The notes: generated from the letters alone by a model not told the origin. Positions 22,601 through 34,264 are shown, counted from the stretch's first letter. The stretch is 64,000 nt of DNA from Argopecten irradians (GCF_041381155.1 NC_091134.1:55067944-55131943); one strand, 5' to 3'. Made by a program: numbers and translations.

Positions 22601-24300
22601 GAAGATTTGATTTTTAATATTTCTGATTTATAGCTTGGAGCCAATACTCCCAACATGAGTGATTTTGATGGTTTCCCTGAGATCCGCTGGCACCAAACGG
22701 CAGACTTTGGATTTGTCCCAAACAAGAAAATGGAGAATGTGTTTATGGCCAATGCGATGGACCTTCCAGACTTTTTGTCACCATTTGGACCGTAAGTTGG
22801 TTTACAAACAAAACATAATTATGATTTGCCTGTTGTTTGTTTACAATGTATCTTGGTCTAAGATTTTCGAACTGTTAACATTGACTTTGTTTAGAATTAT
22901 TTGTTTTTTGGTTTGAATCTTTAGAGTGTTATAATGTTAAATATATATCCCACCATAAATCAATATTGCTGTAATTAGTGCTTCTCTCCCTTTAAGTGTA
23001 GAAGGAGTTGAAATTTATAAATCCCTCCCCCCCTCCATTTTTACATCTGTCTTAAAGGAAAATAAGTGGGTGAGCAGGTGATATAGTGGTTAAGCTGCTT
23101 GTGTTTCACCTGTTCTATTCCAGGAACGTACATGAAAAAGTTACAGGTCACCTGCCGATCACCTGGGTTTTCTCCTGGCACTCCGGTTTCCTCCCACTCT
23201 TAGTCCTCTCACGCGCTTACATTCAAGCCATTGAAAGTGATTTGCATAAGTTTTATAACTTGTTTAGCAATCAATGTAAAATAAAGTTTAAAAGAAAATT
23301 AAAAAGTGCCGCTTTTGTTAAAAATTTTCAAGTCTCCTGGGCGCTAATTACAGTATTAATTTTTATAAAGGAATATTCATAAGTAATTTTTTTTTGATGT
23401 AATTGTAACTATTTTGTGCAGGATTCATCCACGAGACAAACAAGGCATTGCTAGGCGATTGGTGAATGCCAGTCTAGCTGTAGCCTACCATCACACAGAT
23501 ATACCGTACCAGGCCCCACTTCCTTCTGGTTTTAAAGTGAACACTGCAGCAAGTACACTGGAAATTATATTCAGTAATGGTACAGAAACACTAGAACTCA
23601 GAAACAACGTTGGCTTTGAAGTAAGTATTCAGGTTTCAATTTGGGTTTGACATGTTTCTACAATTCAAATTATCTCAGAATAAACACTTGATGATGTTGA
23701 GATTCAGGTGAATTCCATAGGTATTATACTCATGTGACAATATATGTCAATATATAATCTTGACATGTTGTCAGATGAGTTTAATACGTATGATTTTGGA
23801 TTGCTGTAATATATTGGTTGATGGTAAAGTAAAGGCAGCAATGCAATGTTTATAAATTGTACAATTTTTCCACAAATAAGTTATTCTTGAGATCAGAGCA
23901 GCATTAATCTCCACACATATGAATAATATCTGGTTATGGTGTATTCTTAATTTGAGTTTTTGAAAACAGTAATTGAATAGACTGATGATCTTTACTCATA
24001 CAGGTATGTTGTTCGTATGGTAGTGAAGGGGTGTGTGATTCCCGTGCATGGTGGCTACAGGCACCGATTGTCAGGAAAACGGAGAGTAGTGTAATAATCA
24101 CAACAGCATCCTGTGAGCCTCAGAATGTCGCTGGAACCCGCTATGCCTGGAGACTTTCGCCGTGTACATTTATGGACTGTAGTGTCTACTCATTACACAG
24201 CTCACTACCCGCCTCGCCTTTCCAGTTCACAGCTGCTGAATTTCACAAGGACGGGAGTTATTATGTCGACAAAGATATACCTTATCCTTTAGAGGGCTGA
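16682..24300 (+). CDS. SIAE: sialate O-acetylesterase, paralogue 2 (nine exons)
   Basis: Exons are 16682-16775, 19556-19890, 20500-20647, 21013-21229, 21653-21762, 22035-22165, 22634-22791, 23422-23620 and 24004-24300. They total 1689 nt, or 562 residues. The short first exon encodes a signal peptide (MSHLVFAALALCVVSANS). The catalytic block is GDVWLCSGQSNM with the GQSN serine at 135, and IHPRDKQ has His400. Family blocks WGYFSAVCWLYGKYLY, CWGGTPVEAWSS and EIRWHQTADFGF are intact. Exons 2, 7, 8 and 9 (335, 158, 199 and 297 nt) are the same lengths as in paralogue 1, and all intron phases match, so the pair arose by an inverted duplication of a complete gene. The 3' end of its coding region is repeated downstream. 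Confidence 0.95.
17205..17530. mobile_element. MITE with ~65-bp inverted ends ('CCAGGGGTT' family)
   Basis: The left arm CATCCTCGATATTCCAGGGG and the right arm CCCCTGGAGTATCTAGGATG are near-perfect inverted repeats that continue for about 65 bp (through CACCCCTGGACTATCTCATA). There is no coding capacity. Relatives occur at 15160, 32350 and 61738. It lies in intron 1 of SIAE-2. Confidence 0.85.
18290..19265 (-). mobile_element. degenerate non-LTR (LINE) reverse transcriptase fragment
   Basis: Minus-strand translation shows reverse-transcriptase blocks in the right order. LLDSFSKAF-TVPHERLLLKL (motif A region) lies at 19075-19220. A remnant of the SGVPQG block is near 18750-18790. KVFADDCFLYKNIKS (the catalytic ADD box) lies at about 18620-18665. 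A C-terminal LESVQQKATRYAYNNY region is at about 18420-18490. This is the layout of Jockey/CR1-like elements. The fragment is 5' truncated, broken by stops and frame changes, and split by fold-back elements at 18833-19075. It lies in intron 1 of SIAE-2. Confidence 0.8.
18833..19075. mobile_element. two adjacent palindromic (fold-back) elements
   Basis: The first (about 18833-18925) has arms GCACCATAAAACTATTCTCA and its inverse TGAGAAAGTGTTATGGTGC around a TTACTTGAGT-like centre. The second (about 18925-19072) has arms GATCATGAAACAATCTTAGA and TTTAGACTTGTTTCGTGATC. Both sit inside the LINE fragment, so they are younger than it. The first type recurs at 63604-63702. Confidence 0.75.
20008..20073. 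repeat. 33-bp direct duplication
   Basis: AATTATGTAAAAAAAAA followed by TTCCAACACTTTACC occurs twice, head to tail and identical, in SIAE-2 intron 2. Confidence 0.9.
23067..23290 (+). mobile_element. tRNA-derived SINE
   Basis: GGTGATATAGTGGTTAAGC is the A-box end of a tRNA head and TGTTCTATTCCAGG a decayed B box. The core CTGGGTTTTCTCCTGGCACT and CCGGTTTCCTCCCAC follow. The same core occurs at 42490 and resembles the conserved central domain of molluscan SINEs (MetaSINE-like; the name is from memory). It lies in SIAE-2 intron 7. Confidence 0.75.
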
Positions 24301-24483
24301 TCTAAGATTTTAAATTTCACAAGGACAGGATTATTATGTCGACAAAGATATATTTTATCCTTTAGAGGGCTGATCTACGATTTTTGATTTCACAAGGACA
24401 GGATTATTATGTCGACAAAGATATAACTTGTCCTTTAGAGGGCTGATCTACACTTCTGAATTTCACAAGGACAGGAGTTATTA
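24237..24483 (+). repeat. ~72-bp tandem copies of the SIAE-2 coding end
   Basis: The unit is AATTTCACAAGGACAGGA-TTATTATGTCGACAAAGATAT-TTATCCTTTAGAGGGCTGATC. Its first copy is the genuine end of exon 9 (FHKDGSYYVDKDIPYPLEG-stop). Two more full copies and the start of a fourth follow in the 3' UTR, with unit starts about 72-73 bp apart. The fourth is interrupted by a transposon and the series resumes at 25815. Copies differ by a few bases each. Confidence 0.93.
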
Positions 24484-25814
24484 CAGTAAAACCCCTTTAA
24501 CTTGAGCTGGGGGACCAGGTCAGTAGTTTGAGGACTACAGGGCATTTGAGTCCTTAAAGGTTGATCATTAATAGTAAGAAATAGGCATATGAACATATAT
24601 TTCCATTCTACTTTCAGTTTCCCGTTTGATCTATGTTAAACCAGATGGGCAATATCAGGCTTTGAACTCCAATCTGGTCAAGCGTATGAATACCTAACGT
24701 ATCCGCCGCATCACTACCAATGTATGCAATGTGTACTTTCGCTTATACATAACTGTCAAATATTTAAAAAAGTGGTTTTAAAGTTATACGGTCTTTGAAA
24801 TACAATAGTACTATTATGTTGACAAAATAGCTTCTATTGAAAAATATCATCGCATAGTTTTCATATGTTGGCTTGATTTAAACCGTTTTTGTTTTGAACT
24901 ATATTCAGATGCTGATGCTATGGCTGTTCCGTTTATTGAACTTGGCAACGTCAACACTAGTGCAAGCGGGAAATTCAAAAGATATACGTGTATAATTTTG
25001 AATTTGAATGATCGTAATGGAAATATAAGTAATAAACTGTTACCAGATTGGACATACAGTGGATATGAATCCCATCCATCAGAAACATAAATATTCATGG
25101 CGCCTGTAAATATTCACTTGAACTTGGGGGGACCAGTTCAATAGTTCAAGGAATACATGTATGTGTATTAGAGTCATCCGAGGTTAGCCATCGATAGTTA
25201 GATATAGGCATATGACATGTACTGATCACAATCTGTGACAAACCTTGCATGTCAATAACATTTAATTATTGTTTTCCAAAATTAAAATATTGATTAGGGT
25301 GATATTGAATCGTAATGTGTATTTTTAGCTCACCTGGTCCGTCGTCCGTCCGTCTGTCCATCAACATTTCCTTTAAATCGCTACTAGCCATAGAGTTCTG
25401 CATGGATTGTAACCAAATTTGGCCACAAACATCCATGGGGGAAGTGAAGAGAGTTTGTATAAATTTTGGCTATGATAAATCCTTTCAATCACTAGCTACT
25501 TGTCATAGAGTTCTGCATGGATTGTAACCAAATTTGGCCAGACACGTCCTCTGGGGAAGGGCAATAGAATTAATATGAATTTTTGCTCTGACTACCTGGA
25601 GCAGAATGAGTGCGGCACAATTTGGAAATTAGAGGTAAAATTTATTTCCTTCAGAAAAATACCAAAGAACCTGTATTCAGAACATTACTTGGCATTACAA
25701 ACCAGGTGAGCGATACAGGCCTTTTGGGCCTCTTGTATCGATTATATAGAGGCAAGGTTTTGACCAAATGAGGTTTTTCAAGGAATGTGAGTTTGGGTTA
25801 TAGGGGTTATACTG
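24484..25814. mobile_element. TA-flanked inverted-end transposon splitting the SIAE-2 tail array
   Basis: The left end is CAGTAAAACCCCTTTAA and the right end TTATAGGGGTTATACTG. Each is flanked by TA, the target duplication of Tc1/mariner-type elements. Removing it restores a normal repeat unit (GAGTTATTATGTTGAC). The interior contains a second copy of the GGGGGACCAG-TC block near 25120 and a nested hairpin-ended element at 25320-25737. No transposase is recognisable. Confidence 0.8.
25320..25737 (+). mobile_element. hairpin-ended element, CTAGTCATAGAGTTC type
   Basis: The head is TTTTTAGCTCACCTGG and the tail is CAGGTGAGCG...GGCCTTTTGGGCCTCTTGT, so AGCTCACCTG and CAGGTGAGCG are subterminal inverted repeats. 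The interior has two units with CATAGAGTTCTGCATGGATT and AACCAAATTTGGCCA. It is nested in the element at 24484-25814. Confidence 0.85.
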
Positions 25815-26172
25815 TATGTTGACAACGATATTCCACATCCTTTAGAAGGCTGATCGACGATACTGTACTTTACAAGACGGGAGTTAATATGTCGACAAAG
25901 ATATTCTTTATCCTTTAGCAGGCTTATAGGGGGAATTTGGAAACTTAACTGCTGAATTTCACAATGGTCGAAGTTATTATGTTGACAAAGATATTCTTCA
26001 TACTTTAGAGGGCTGATCAAAGCTTTTAAATTTATTAGAATGGAAGTTAATCTAGACTTATAAAAACTATACCTCATCCTTTGCAGGGCTTTTATGGGGA
26101 AATAGGAATCTCGGCTACTGAATTTCACAAGGAGGGAAGTTTGTATGTTGACAAAGATATTCCTCATCTTTA
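25815..26172 (+). repeat. degenerate continuation of the SIAE-2 tail array
   Basis: About five decayed units are seen. Each keeps part of ATTTCACAAGGACGGGAGTT, TATGTTGACAAAGATATTC and CATCCTTTAGAGGGCTGATC. They are more diverged than the copies beside the stop codon, as expected for older, distal units. Confidence 0.85.
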
Positions 26173-27694
26173 ATTATTTATCATATAGCTATAGATCTGC
26201 TCTTTTAATATCATGATAAGAATGCATTTTTAAATTTTGACAAAATTTTTATTTACTTTTTAGAAGAAAAGAAGATAAGATCTGCATATTGTCATACTTT
26301 GTTTTTGGTTCAAAACGAAATTCAAATGACCAAAGTCATAGCATATTGCATAACATTAAGTGTCCTCATACAGGAAGAGATTCATTCTACACCCAATCAT
26401 ATATACATATTATACTTTTTAATCTCTTTAATATTAGTTTTTTTTTTAAACAAGTGACATATAATTATATTTTCATACTAATCTTACTAATTTAAACATT
26501 AGTTTCCAATGGATGTTTTGTCATTTAGAATAATTTATAGTTTCCACCCCAATAAAGCATAGCATGGTTCATTCTCATCAGTTATTGTCTTGGTAACAGC
26601 ATGCTCAATCATTTCAAGGTATTCATACTTCTTTGTACTAATGCATTATTTAGGCGTTAGAAAAGTATAAATTCCTAGTTTGAAACAATATACAAAATTT
26701 GTTTCATCTCTTCTGTCTGTTTAATGCAGAATTTTACAAACTTAAATACCTCATCTGTGGAACACATTCTATTCTTCTGTAAAAACATTTTTCTGCTGGA
26801 CATAGCTTTAATAACTTGTATTGGAGATGTTGTTTTTAAGAGACATCATTATTATGGTAATTATCATATTTCTATTAGAAGCATATGGACTTACGCAATG
26901 CAATATTAATCACATTCCTATTAGAAATATATTGAATTTAAGGTTGATTGTAATATATTTATTATATATCTGGATGTAATGTTTTAGGTAATTAATTTCT
27001 ATTTGTATATATACTTAGTGTAGAGTTTTACTATGGTGGTGTTATTTGCATGTAAAACACTGTAAATATACTTACTTTAGTGGTATTTTAGAGCTGTTCA
27101 TACTGTTTTTTTAGAGATAATTAATGTACAGCACTAAAATTTATAAGGGTATTTCCGTTATTCAACCACATAATTGCGCTAATTTATATCCGCTTCAATA
27201 AATCGTAATTTACATTTTTCGTATTTGAATTAAAATTTGACACTCTTCAATAAGTATGTTTACAGTATGTAATTTACTATATTTTGATAAAATAAATGTG
27301 TTTAATTCATAAGACATGATATTGATATCTTCTTGACAATAGTTCTGGTCATTGGCATGGGAATACAGTGAAACGCTTTCAGAATCTGATGTTATCACAC
27401 ATGCAAAATGTGCCTTAAACTGGTTTGATATGTTCTGGTACTGTACTGTGCCTTAGTTTGCTTTATGTGCCTTGATTTACTCTGCTTTATTTATGTTCTG
27501 ATACTAGAATGGTGTTAAGTTGATAAGGTAAGATAATATTAGATCAATAGCATTGTTGTAAAATTCTAAACTGCTTTTGCTCAAATACCATATAATTACA
27601 GCCATTATGTAATGCAAGTAATTTTTGTGAAGTGCCATAAATGTATATGAAATGTTGCTTATAATTTTAGTTAGATATCACTAAGAGTTTTAAG
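26173..27694. other. AT-rich intergenic sequence
   Basis: No supported exon. An AATAAA at 26551-26556 could serve SIAE-2 transcripts, although that would require a 3' UTR of about 2.2 kb. Otherwise I see nothing here. Confidence 0.4.
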
Positions 27695-28755
27695 GTCTTA
27701 TGAGACAAAGTCTCAAGTGACCTATTCATAACACTTTCTGGCTGCCGTTGTCTGTCATCTGCCGTGTCTTGAAGCAAATTCAATGTAGTTTTTCACCCAA
27801 CTTTTTATGGCATAAGGCCTAATAAAATTGTGAATGGTATGGTCCCATCCCCCTGGGGTTTTTGGGTGGAACCAAAGGGGATGAAGTTTACTAATTCGTT
27901 TAAACTGAACTCACAGATGTGGTAGAAACAAATATGGGATCACCATAACAAAGGTCACAGGGGTCAAATATACTAAAATCTCGTTCTTGACAGTAACAAA
28001 TAGGTCTTGAAACCTGATATTGGGTCTGTTACATCTTCATTAAAGGGTCAAATAGGCCAAAAATGTTTAAACAAGTTCTTGGTGATAACGAAGAGGCCTA
28101 AAGACCTGATATTGAGAGTGTTGCGCTTCCAAGTTTGTTAAGATAAATTAGCTTGATACTTATTTAAGCTCAAAACGGTCAAATAGGCTAAAATAAATTT
28201 GTTAACAACATTTTCTAGTTAACCAAAAAGGCTCAGGGTTCTGATATTGGGCATGTAGCATTCTGACATGGAGCTAAAGCTACCAAGTTTATTCAAATTA
28301 ATGATTTTCATTGAAGGTCACATAGGTCAGATAGGCTATAATCTTCAAACGACTTCTTGTCAGTAACTAAGATACTTAGAGACCCAATAAACATGCTAGA
28401 AAGCTACCCTACCTTTAAGGTCTTAGAGATCAAATACTTAGTACAGTAGATGAAAATCTTCAAACAACTTCTCAGTAAGGAAAAGACCAAAAGTATGCAT
28501 AAATTGGGCCTTTAGCATGTTGGACGAAACACTTGAAATTTGATCATTAGAATGACCTTGACCTACTTGGTAAAATATTCCAGAAACGGACTATTTCATC
28601 TGAAAGGTTCTTTAGTATGCAATGTTTTAATTGTTCGTTACAAAATAGGTGGGCATTTCTATCCCATATGGTTTTTTTTTGTTTTTGTTTATCCACTTTT
28701 GTCTATTACTAGTTAGATGATTATCAAAGTCCATTCGGCCTCTTGTTTGTTTGAT
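27695..28755 (+). mobile_element. decayed hairpin-ended element with GGTCACAGGGGTCAAATA units
   Basis: It begins near TTATGAGACAAAGTCTCAAG and ends CGGCCTCTTGTTTG. The interior holds at least five ~110-150-bp units with phrases such as CCTGATATTGGG-CTGTTAC, GGTCAAATAGGC and AACAACTTCT. It is the same sub-family as 50090-51143 and 15501-16062, but older by divergence. Confidence 0.7.
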
Positions 28756-30429
28756 TCCCATAGGAAATGAATCACACTTGGTTAGAACTTTTAGCTCAAG
28801 ATACCATTTCAACATCGTATCCATATAGTTCCTGGCTAACCACAAGGGGCCTAAGGGGAAGGGCAAAACATGTTATAATAATTATGTGTAAAAATTCAAA
28901 AATCTTCTCCTCTACTTGTTGAATTTGTGGAATCAATTATTCTTCTTATATTAAAAACGTTAAGTTAAAAATTACGACTCTTATCAAAACGATATGCTGC
29001 CTGTGGTCTCAAATTTTTTCCTGGGGAGGGTCAGATTTACCATACAGTTTGTTTAAGGAAAATACATTTTTGATAGGAAATGCGTCTAACCAGATTGGAA
29101 TTATCAGTCTGAGATAGCATTTTAAAATCATATCTAAATTGGGCTTGAGACGTGGGGCGCAGAAGGGCCAAAATGACTAAAATTTCATAAATCTGAATTT
29201 ACTGATGTGATATGAAATGCTCTTCATAGCTTAAAAAGTCTATTATGGTTTCTTAAGAAAATTTCTAGTTTTCTTGTATTTTTACCATTGATTTAAATCT
29301 TTTGTCACATTGTGACTATTTTTGACACTACACAAACAAATTTGTTTGCTCACATTTCATTTATAGATTGAAGCCAATACCTGTTTATTTGTCTTTGTTG
29401 CATTCTGCATCAGATATTGGGTGACATTTAAGGCCCGTCAGCCTCTTTGTTTTCTTTGACATTTTTAATCTAAACAGGATATTAAAAATGGTACTAGCAA
29501 ATGTTATGGACATTTTTTCTTTAAATGTAGATGTCTTTACATTGTAGAATAATTATTATATAATTTTGAATTAGTTTGTAAAGTATGAGATTATGAGCTT
29601 GAACAACAAATTTGAAGGTTACCCATTTAGACAGAACTCTGGATTCATCGTTTATGGTTTGTTACGACCACTTGTCAAGAGTCTGTTGTACATACCACTT
29701 AATGATAGTAAAAACTGGGATATTTTGAACCGAATAACATTTTGTTTTCTTATCTTAAGTTGAAATAATCATCTATTTACTATGATCCAAATGAAAATAT
29801 AATAATAAATTTGTGGGTTTGTTTTGATGAATTTTTGGCATGGGTAAAATATAGTATGGTTGATATTTGAACACTGTTAAATTTATTTTCTTAATAAATG
29901 TCTTTGAAATATAGATTGTTTTTGTTTTTAATCAAGTAAAGATAACTTGTTTTACTTACACATTTGAAGAAAATCCTGCCAGGAATGAAGTAGTGAGAGC
30001 AATATTCTGCGTTTGGTTACCTTGTTTTTTCTTTTTAAATGTGTTCTTGTCAAATAAAGTATATGGTCCTTTTAGTTAAGATGAGCAGGTGAAGTTTAAA
30101 CTGCTTGTAAATTTTGCTAAATGTGCAAAAATGTAATTCTCAGGAAAAAAAACACGACTTCAGTATACTGCACAATTTGCATCAAATAGTCATGACATTA
30201 TAATTAACGGAATGGGGAGTTTTACCAAATAAAGCGGTAAGACGGTGACAGGTGAATCTACTCAAGATAAGAAATATGTTTGATGAAAAATAGCCAAGCC
30301 TCCGTATATAGAGCAGAACATGCATGCGATATTTTGGTACATTTTTGTTTGTTTGCGTGTAAGAAGTGCGGGTGTGTGTTGTGGGAGACCGCGGTATATT
30401 CGTGTTGTATCTTGTATAGTGGAACTACT
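28756..30429. other. AT-rich intergenic sequence
   Basis: No gene recognised. The first 700 bp look like old repeat (CAGCCTCTTTGTTTTC near 29435 resembles an element tail), and the rest is unassigned. Confidence 0.35.
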
Positions 30430-30740
30430 GTCCTTTGTATAATGGTATATCCCCGAAGGTACCCAGCAAAACACCCCACCCGGTCACATTATGCTGACAA
30501 CGGGCGAACCTGTCGTCCCACTCCCTTTATGCTGAGCTCTAAGCATGAGCAGAAACTACATGTACTACTTGACTATGGTATGTCTCGGCCAGGGGACAGA
30601 ACCCAGAGCCTTCCTTACAGGGGCGAGCACTCAATAGAAGGCCAAAGGTATGGTGTCATGCATGGGAGACGTTAGGAAGAAGAAAGTAAGGTAGGAAGAA
30701 AGAAAAGATAAGATCCTAAATTTAATCGCCTTTTACGATC
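30430..30740 (+). repeat. interspersed repeat, GGACAGAACCCAGAG family
   Basis: CCCAGCAAAACACCCCACCC, GACAACGGGCGAACC, GAGCAGAAACTACATG, GGGGACAGAACCCAGAG and GGGGCGAGCACTCAATAGAAG occur here. They occur in reverse complement, in the same order, at 33190-33470. Its class is unknown. The 131-residue frame at 30280-30675 is a by-product of the repeat. Confidence 0.75.
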
Positions 30741-30865
30741 TTCTTAACAAGACACTGCGTCGCTTACATGATATGTTATGCAAAGCTTATATTATATAAG
30801 TACATGTTCATGATATTTGTTAAGTATTTATTTTCTCAAGGATTTTAAAGTATTACTTCCAATTG

Positions 30866-31075
30866 GTCCCGTTCATACCCACTCCTAGTAATACAATGTC
30901 TATTTTCCTGTATACAAACTGTGTTCTTTTTCTCCTATGGATGTTTATGTCCAAATTTGGATACAATCCGTGAAACTCTATGACTAGCAGCGATTTAATA
31001 AAAATATTGACGGACCCCGCGCCATGGCATACGCTCAATGTCCTTTTAGGCCAAGTGAATCAATCTTCAACTATA
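30866..31075 (-). mobile_element. 5' part of a CTAGTCATAGAGTTC-type element
   Basis: The reverse complement carries GAATTGATTCACTTGGCC, GGCGCGGGGTCCGTC and CTGCTAGTCATAGAGTTTCA, then AAATTTGGACATAAACATCC. This matches the left half of the element at 25320-25737 with the same internal order. The right half is missing. Confidence 0.65.
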
Positions 31076-32349
31076 TTTTTTTATTTATTCTTTCCTTATT
31101 TTCTTGAAAATAATTCCATTGCCTTAGCAACATCTATTGTGATGAGTCCCTTTTAATTAAATAATCAATAGTGTATGTGGTTACAATAAGTTACTACTAC
31201 ATGGAAGTCCAGATTTATCTCTTGAAGATAACATAACAATATGTCAGAGCACTCAACAGTATATAACTGACTGTAATAGGTTATAACCCTCTCCCTCCTC
31301 CTTTACGTTTCCTATTTATAATATGAACTACATGTAATAAAAAATGTTTCTTAATATCCTTCCGATGCTGGCGAACGAAGAGAAATGTAATTAAGAAAGC
31401 AATAGATTGACAGGAGAAAGATACCAAGGCACGGGATGTGATGAACTTTAAGTAAAACAGCGAGACAAGAACAGCGATCAGTACAACTTCATTCGTCAGC
31501 ATCGGGAGTGATCACAAATACATACACTTCAATAAAATGAGTAATTATATACATTTATTAAAATAAACTCTCTCTCTCTCTCTCTCTCTAAAATCTTGTA
31601 AATATGTAAATATGTATATTTTGCCATTTTTGTATTCTTTGTTATATAATTAATTATAATTCTGTAGGGAGAGGACTTCATATAAGATGGAAAACTTGTG
31701 CCCAATCCCATTGTATATAAAATTGAACAATAAAATATGTTTAAATCAAAAGTTAATAAAAGTTACATTGTCAAAACTAAACTACAAATTAATGATTTAT
31801 AGGCCTGTAAGATATTATATTACATGCCAAATTGTATACTTATTGAATCTTGGTATGCTGTGCATGCATAAACTAGCAAGTATATAAATACAATGCCTAA
31901 CGTATTGTTATTTTAAAACAATTATACCGACTGACCTAATTGATGAGTGTACCTGATACGTTTACAAGGTATCATGGGAAATCGCAAAAAGATAATTTAC
32001 TTCCTAGATTGTTCGTGTAGGATAACCTTTGAGGAATACTCTAATAAGGCCCATTACACTTACGTTTATCCACAGAGAAAAGTAAGTACATGTACCTGCT
32101 ATATCCATTAATTTTCATCAAAGAACATTTACAAAATTCATATGAAGTATGATAACTCATACCTATCACCGTTTTAACATTTTACTATTTTACTTTCAGT
32201 TTAGGTAATCTATAATATGGCAAACTAACAGTAATGGATTTATAAAGATCATTTATTTTTTTTTATAAAATATCAGGAATTATCTTCTGATATATCTATA
32301 AAATACTCAATCCTCTATTTAGTTATTGAATTGTAGAACTTTTGTACAC
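31076..32349. other. AT-rich sequence with a (CT)n tract
   Basis: A CT/TC dinucleotide run lies at 31568-31589. The rest shows no supported exon or known repeat. Confidence 0.4.
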
Positions 32350-32660
32350 CTTGGAGGCAACTTCGATACTCAAGGGGTTACTATAACAGACGTTATCTTC
32401 ACCCCTGAACGATCTCATAGTAAATCTGGAGGCAGCTCAGAAGAAAAAAATCTGAACCAATCACAGGCAGGCAATGATTTTCTTTGAAGACTATAGCGAG
32501 AGCGACGTCCAATTTCAAAGCCACACAGTCAGCCACAGTGTACCGTTATACGGCTCTTTTGATGTACGTCAAACGACTAAATTACCTGTTCTGTTGTCTC
32601 CAGCTTTACTATGAGATAGTCCAGGGTACGTAATATCAGGATGCCTCGGAGGTTACGACC
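32350..32660. mobile_element. MITE, 'CCAGGGGTT' family
   Basis: TACTCAAGGGGTTACTATAA, CACCCCTGAACGATCTCATA and TACTATGAGATAGTCCAGGG match the copy at 17205-17530 throughout, including the core GGCTCTTTTGATGTACGTCA. The outermost right arm is partly lost. Confidence 0.8.
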
Positions 32661-33189
32661 ATCAATTCAAGCTGTCCTTTGATCAACATGTCCTGCAAAT
32701 CCAAATAACCATAAAGATCTGAATCAAAATTAGTCAATACAATTTAAAAATCCTTGTTGGGTATAAGCTTATATTACTTTTTATGTCCTATTAAATGCTA
32801 GAGTCATTTCAGAACGGTCCAGGGTAGAAAGCATTGTCTCCTTTATTTCTTAAAGCATTTTTTTTAAATATCTGCATCTTTGTGTATCTTGACCTTTTGT
32901 TGATACCTTCAACCGGAAAACATTACAGCTGTGCTAGAGTCGGAATATGTTACGCAGTCTACATTACCCAATTGGTAATTATCTTAGCTGTAAGGAACTA
33001 GCCGATAAATAACTTATCAATAGCGATGTGAAATATAAAATCAGAGAAATTTTTATGTAAAAACATTATACACATAACATAACAAGCAAACATGATTAAA
33101 TTAAACCAAAATCCTGCAGATTAGACGTTAGAATTGCTCTCCCTACTCTTTCTATTGCATAATCGTAAGATGTGACTGAATTTAGGATC
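32661..33189. other. AT-rich intergenic sequence
   Basis: Nothing recognised. Confidence 0.35.
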
Positions 33190-33470
33190 TTATCTGTTCA
33201 TTTCTTTCTATTCTTCCTAACATCTCTCTTGACACCACCTCACTTTTGGCCTTCTGTTGAGCGCTCGCCCCTGTGACGTAGTCTCTGGGTTCTGTCCCGA
33301 GGCAGAGACACATCAAGGTCTATAAAAGTTTCTGCTCCGGCATTGCGCTTTGCATATATGAAGTAGGACGACTGGTTTGTCGTTGTCAGTAAAATGTCAC
33401 CGGGTGAGGTGTGTTGCTTGGGATGGGGGGGTCGTCCTTACATTACCATAACTGTTAATAGGACGTTAAT
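33190..33470 (-). repeat. second copy of the GGACAGAACCCAGAG repeat
   Basis: On the plus strand it shows CTTCTGTTGAGCGCTCGCCC, CTCTGGGTTCTGTCCCGAGG, AAGTTTCTGCTCC and GTCACCGGGTGAGGTG. These are the reverse complement of the 30430-30740 repeat in matching order. Confidence 0.75.
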
Positions 33471-34235
33471 TAATCAAACAAGCAAACACACATTAAACCA
33501 ATAAAAATACATGCACACGTCATATTATTAACTAAATGCGTATAATCATAGTAGTTTAATATGATACCCTTTTCCAGACAACAAAGATATTTAGCGATCG
33601 TCAATATTAGCACAATTTAATATTAATACATGTATTTTCAAATTTTAACAGCGATATTTTTGTTAATCTAATTAATATTAATAAATTCATAGCCAAAACA
33701 TTTTTCCATAGATCCGAAATTATGTAGTAAGTATATGAGATGAATTAATAATAATTTACATTGTGATTTTTTTATCATTTATGTAGCATCGCCTGTAAAA
33801 TACTAGTATATGACTCATAGTAGAATCATTAGTGCATGGATAGTAGTTATCAAGATAAAAATAGGCGGTTATCTGTCCTTTTTATCAAAGCAAGTCGTAG
33901 AGATGGATGTGTTCAACTCTATTCAAATGTACTAGATGTCCAACTTCCTTTCAATACGAATAGTGTTTGGAGATAGGGAGGGGAATTGCTATTTTAAAAA
34001 TAGAGTTTGAGTTGTGTTGCTCATGTTGATCATAAAGTAGAAATATCCTTTTCTTACTACAAAAATAATAAATCACACAGTGATTTCAATTATTTATTTG
34101 AAACAATGTATCTACATTATCTTGCTAAAATGGGTATTTAAACGAGACGAGGGTTTTTTAATGTTAAGACTGTGTGAGTAAAATGTGTAGACCCGTGCAT
34201 ATTATAAAACAGATAAGAACAACGTACGTAACAGG
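33471..34235. other. upstream flank of the double-p20 caspase gene
   Basis: AT-rich, with no coding exon. The last 100 bp, ending at the TATA box at 34236, probably belong to the promoter. Confidence 0.4.
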
Positions 34236-34243
34236 TATAAATA
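34236..34243 (+). promoter_or_regulatory. TATA box of caspase gene 1
   Basis: TATAAATA, preceded by ACAGG. It lies about 25-30 bp before the likely first base of the untranslated exon that ends at a strong GTAAGT donor at 34351. The function is inferred from this spacing. Confidence 0.55.
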
Positions 34244-34264
34244 CCAGGTCAGTCAAGCGAAGCA

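Noticed and set aside
30280-30675. 131-residue open frame
   Set aside because: Most of it overlaps an interspersed repeat that recurs inverted at 33190-33470; no family similarity seen.
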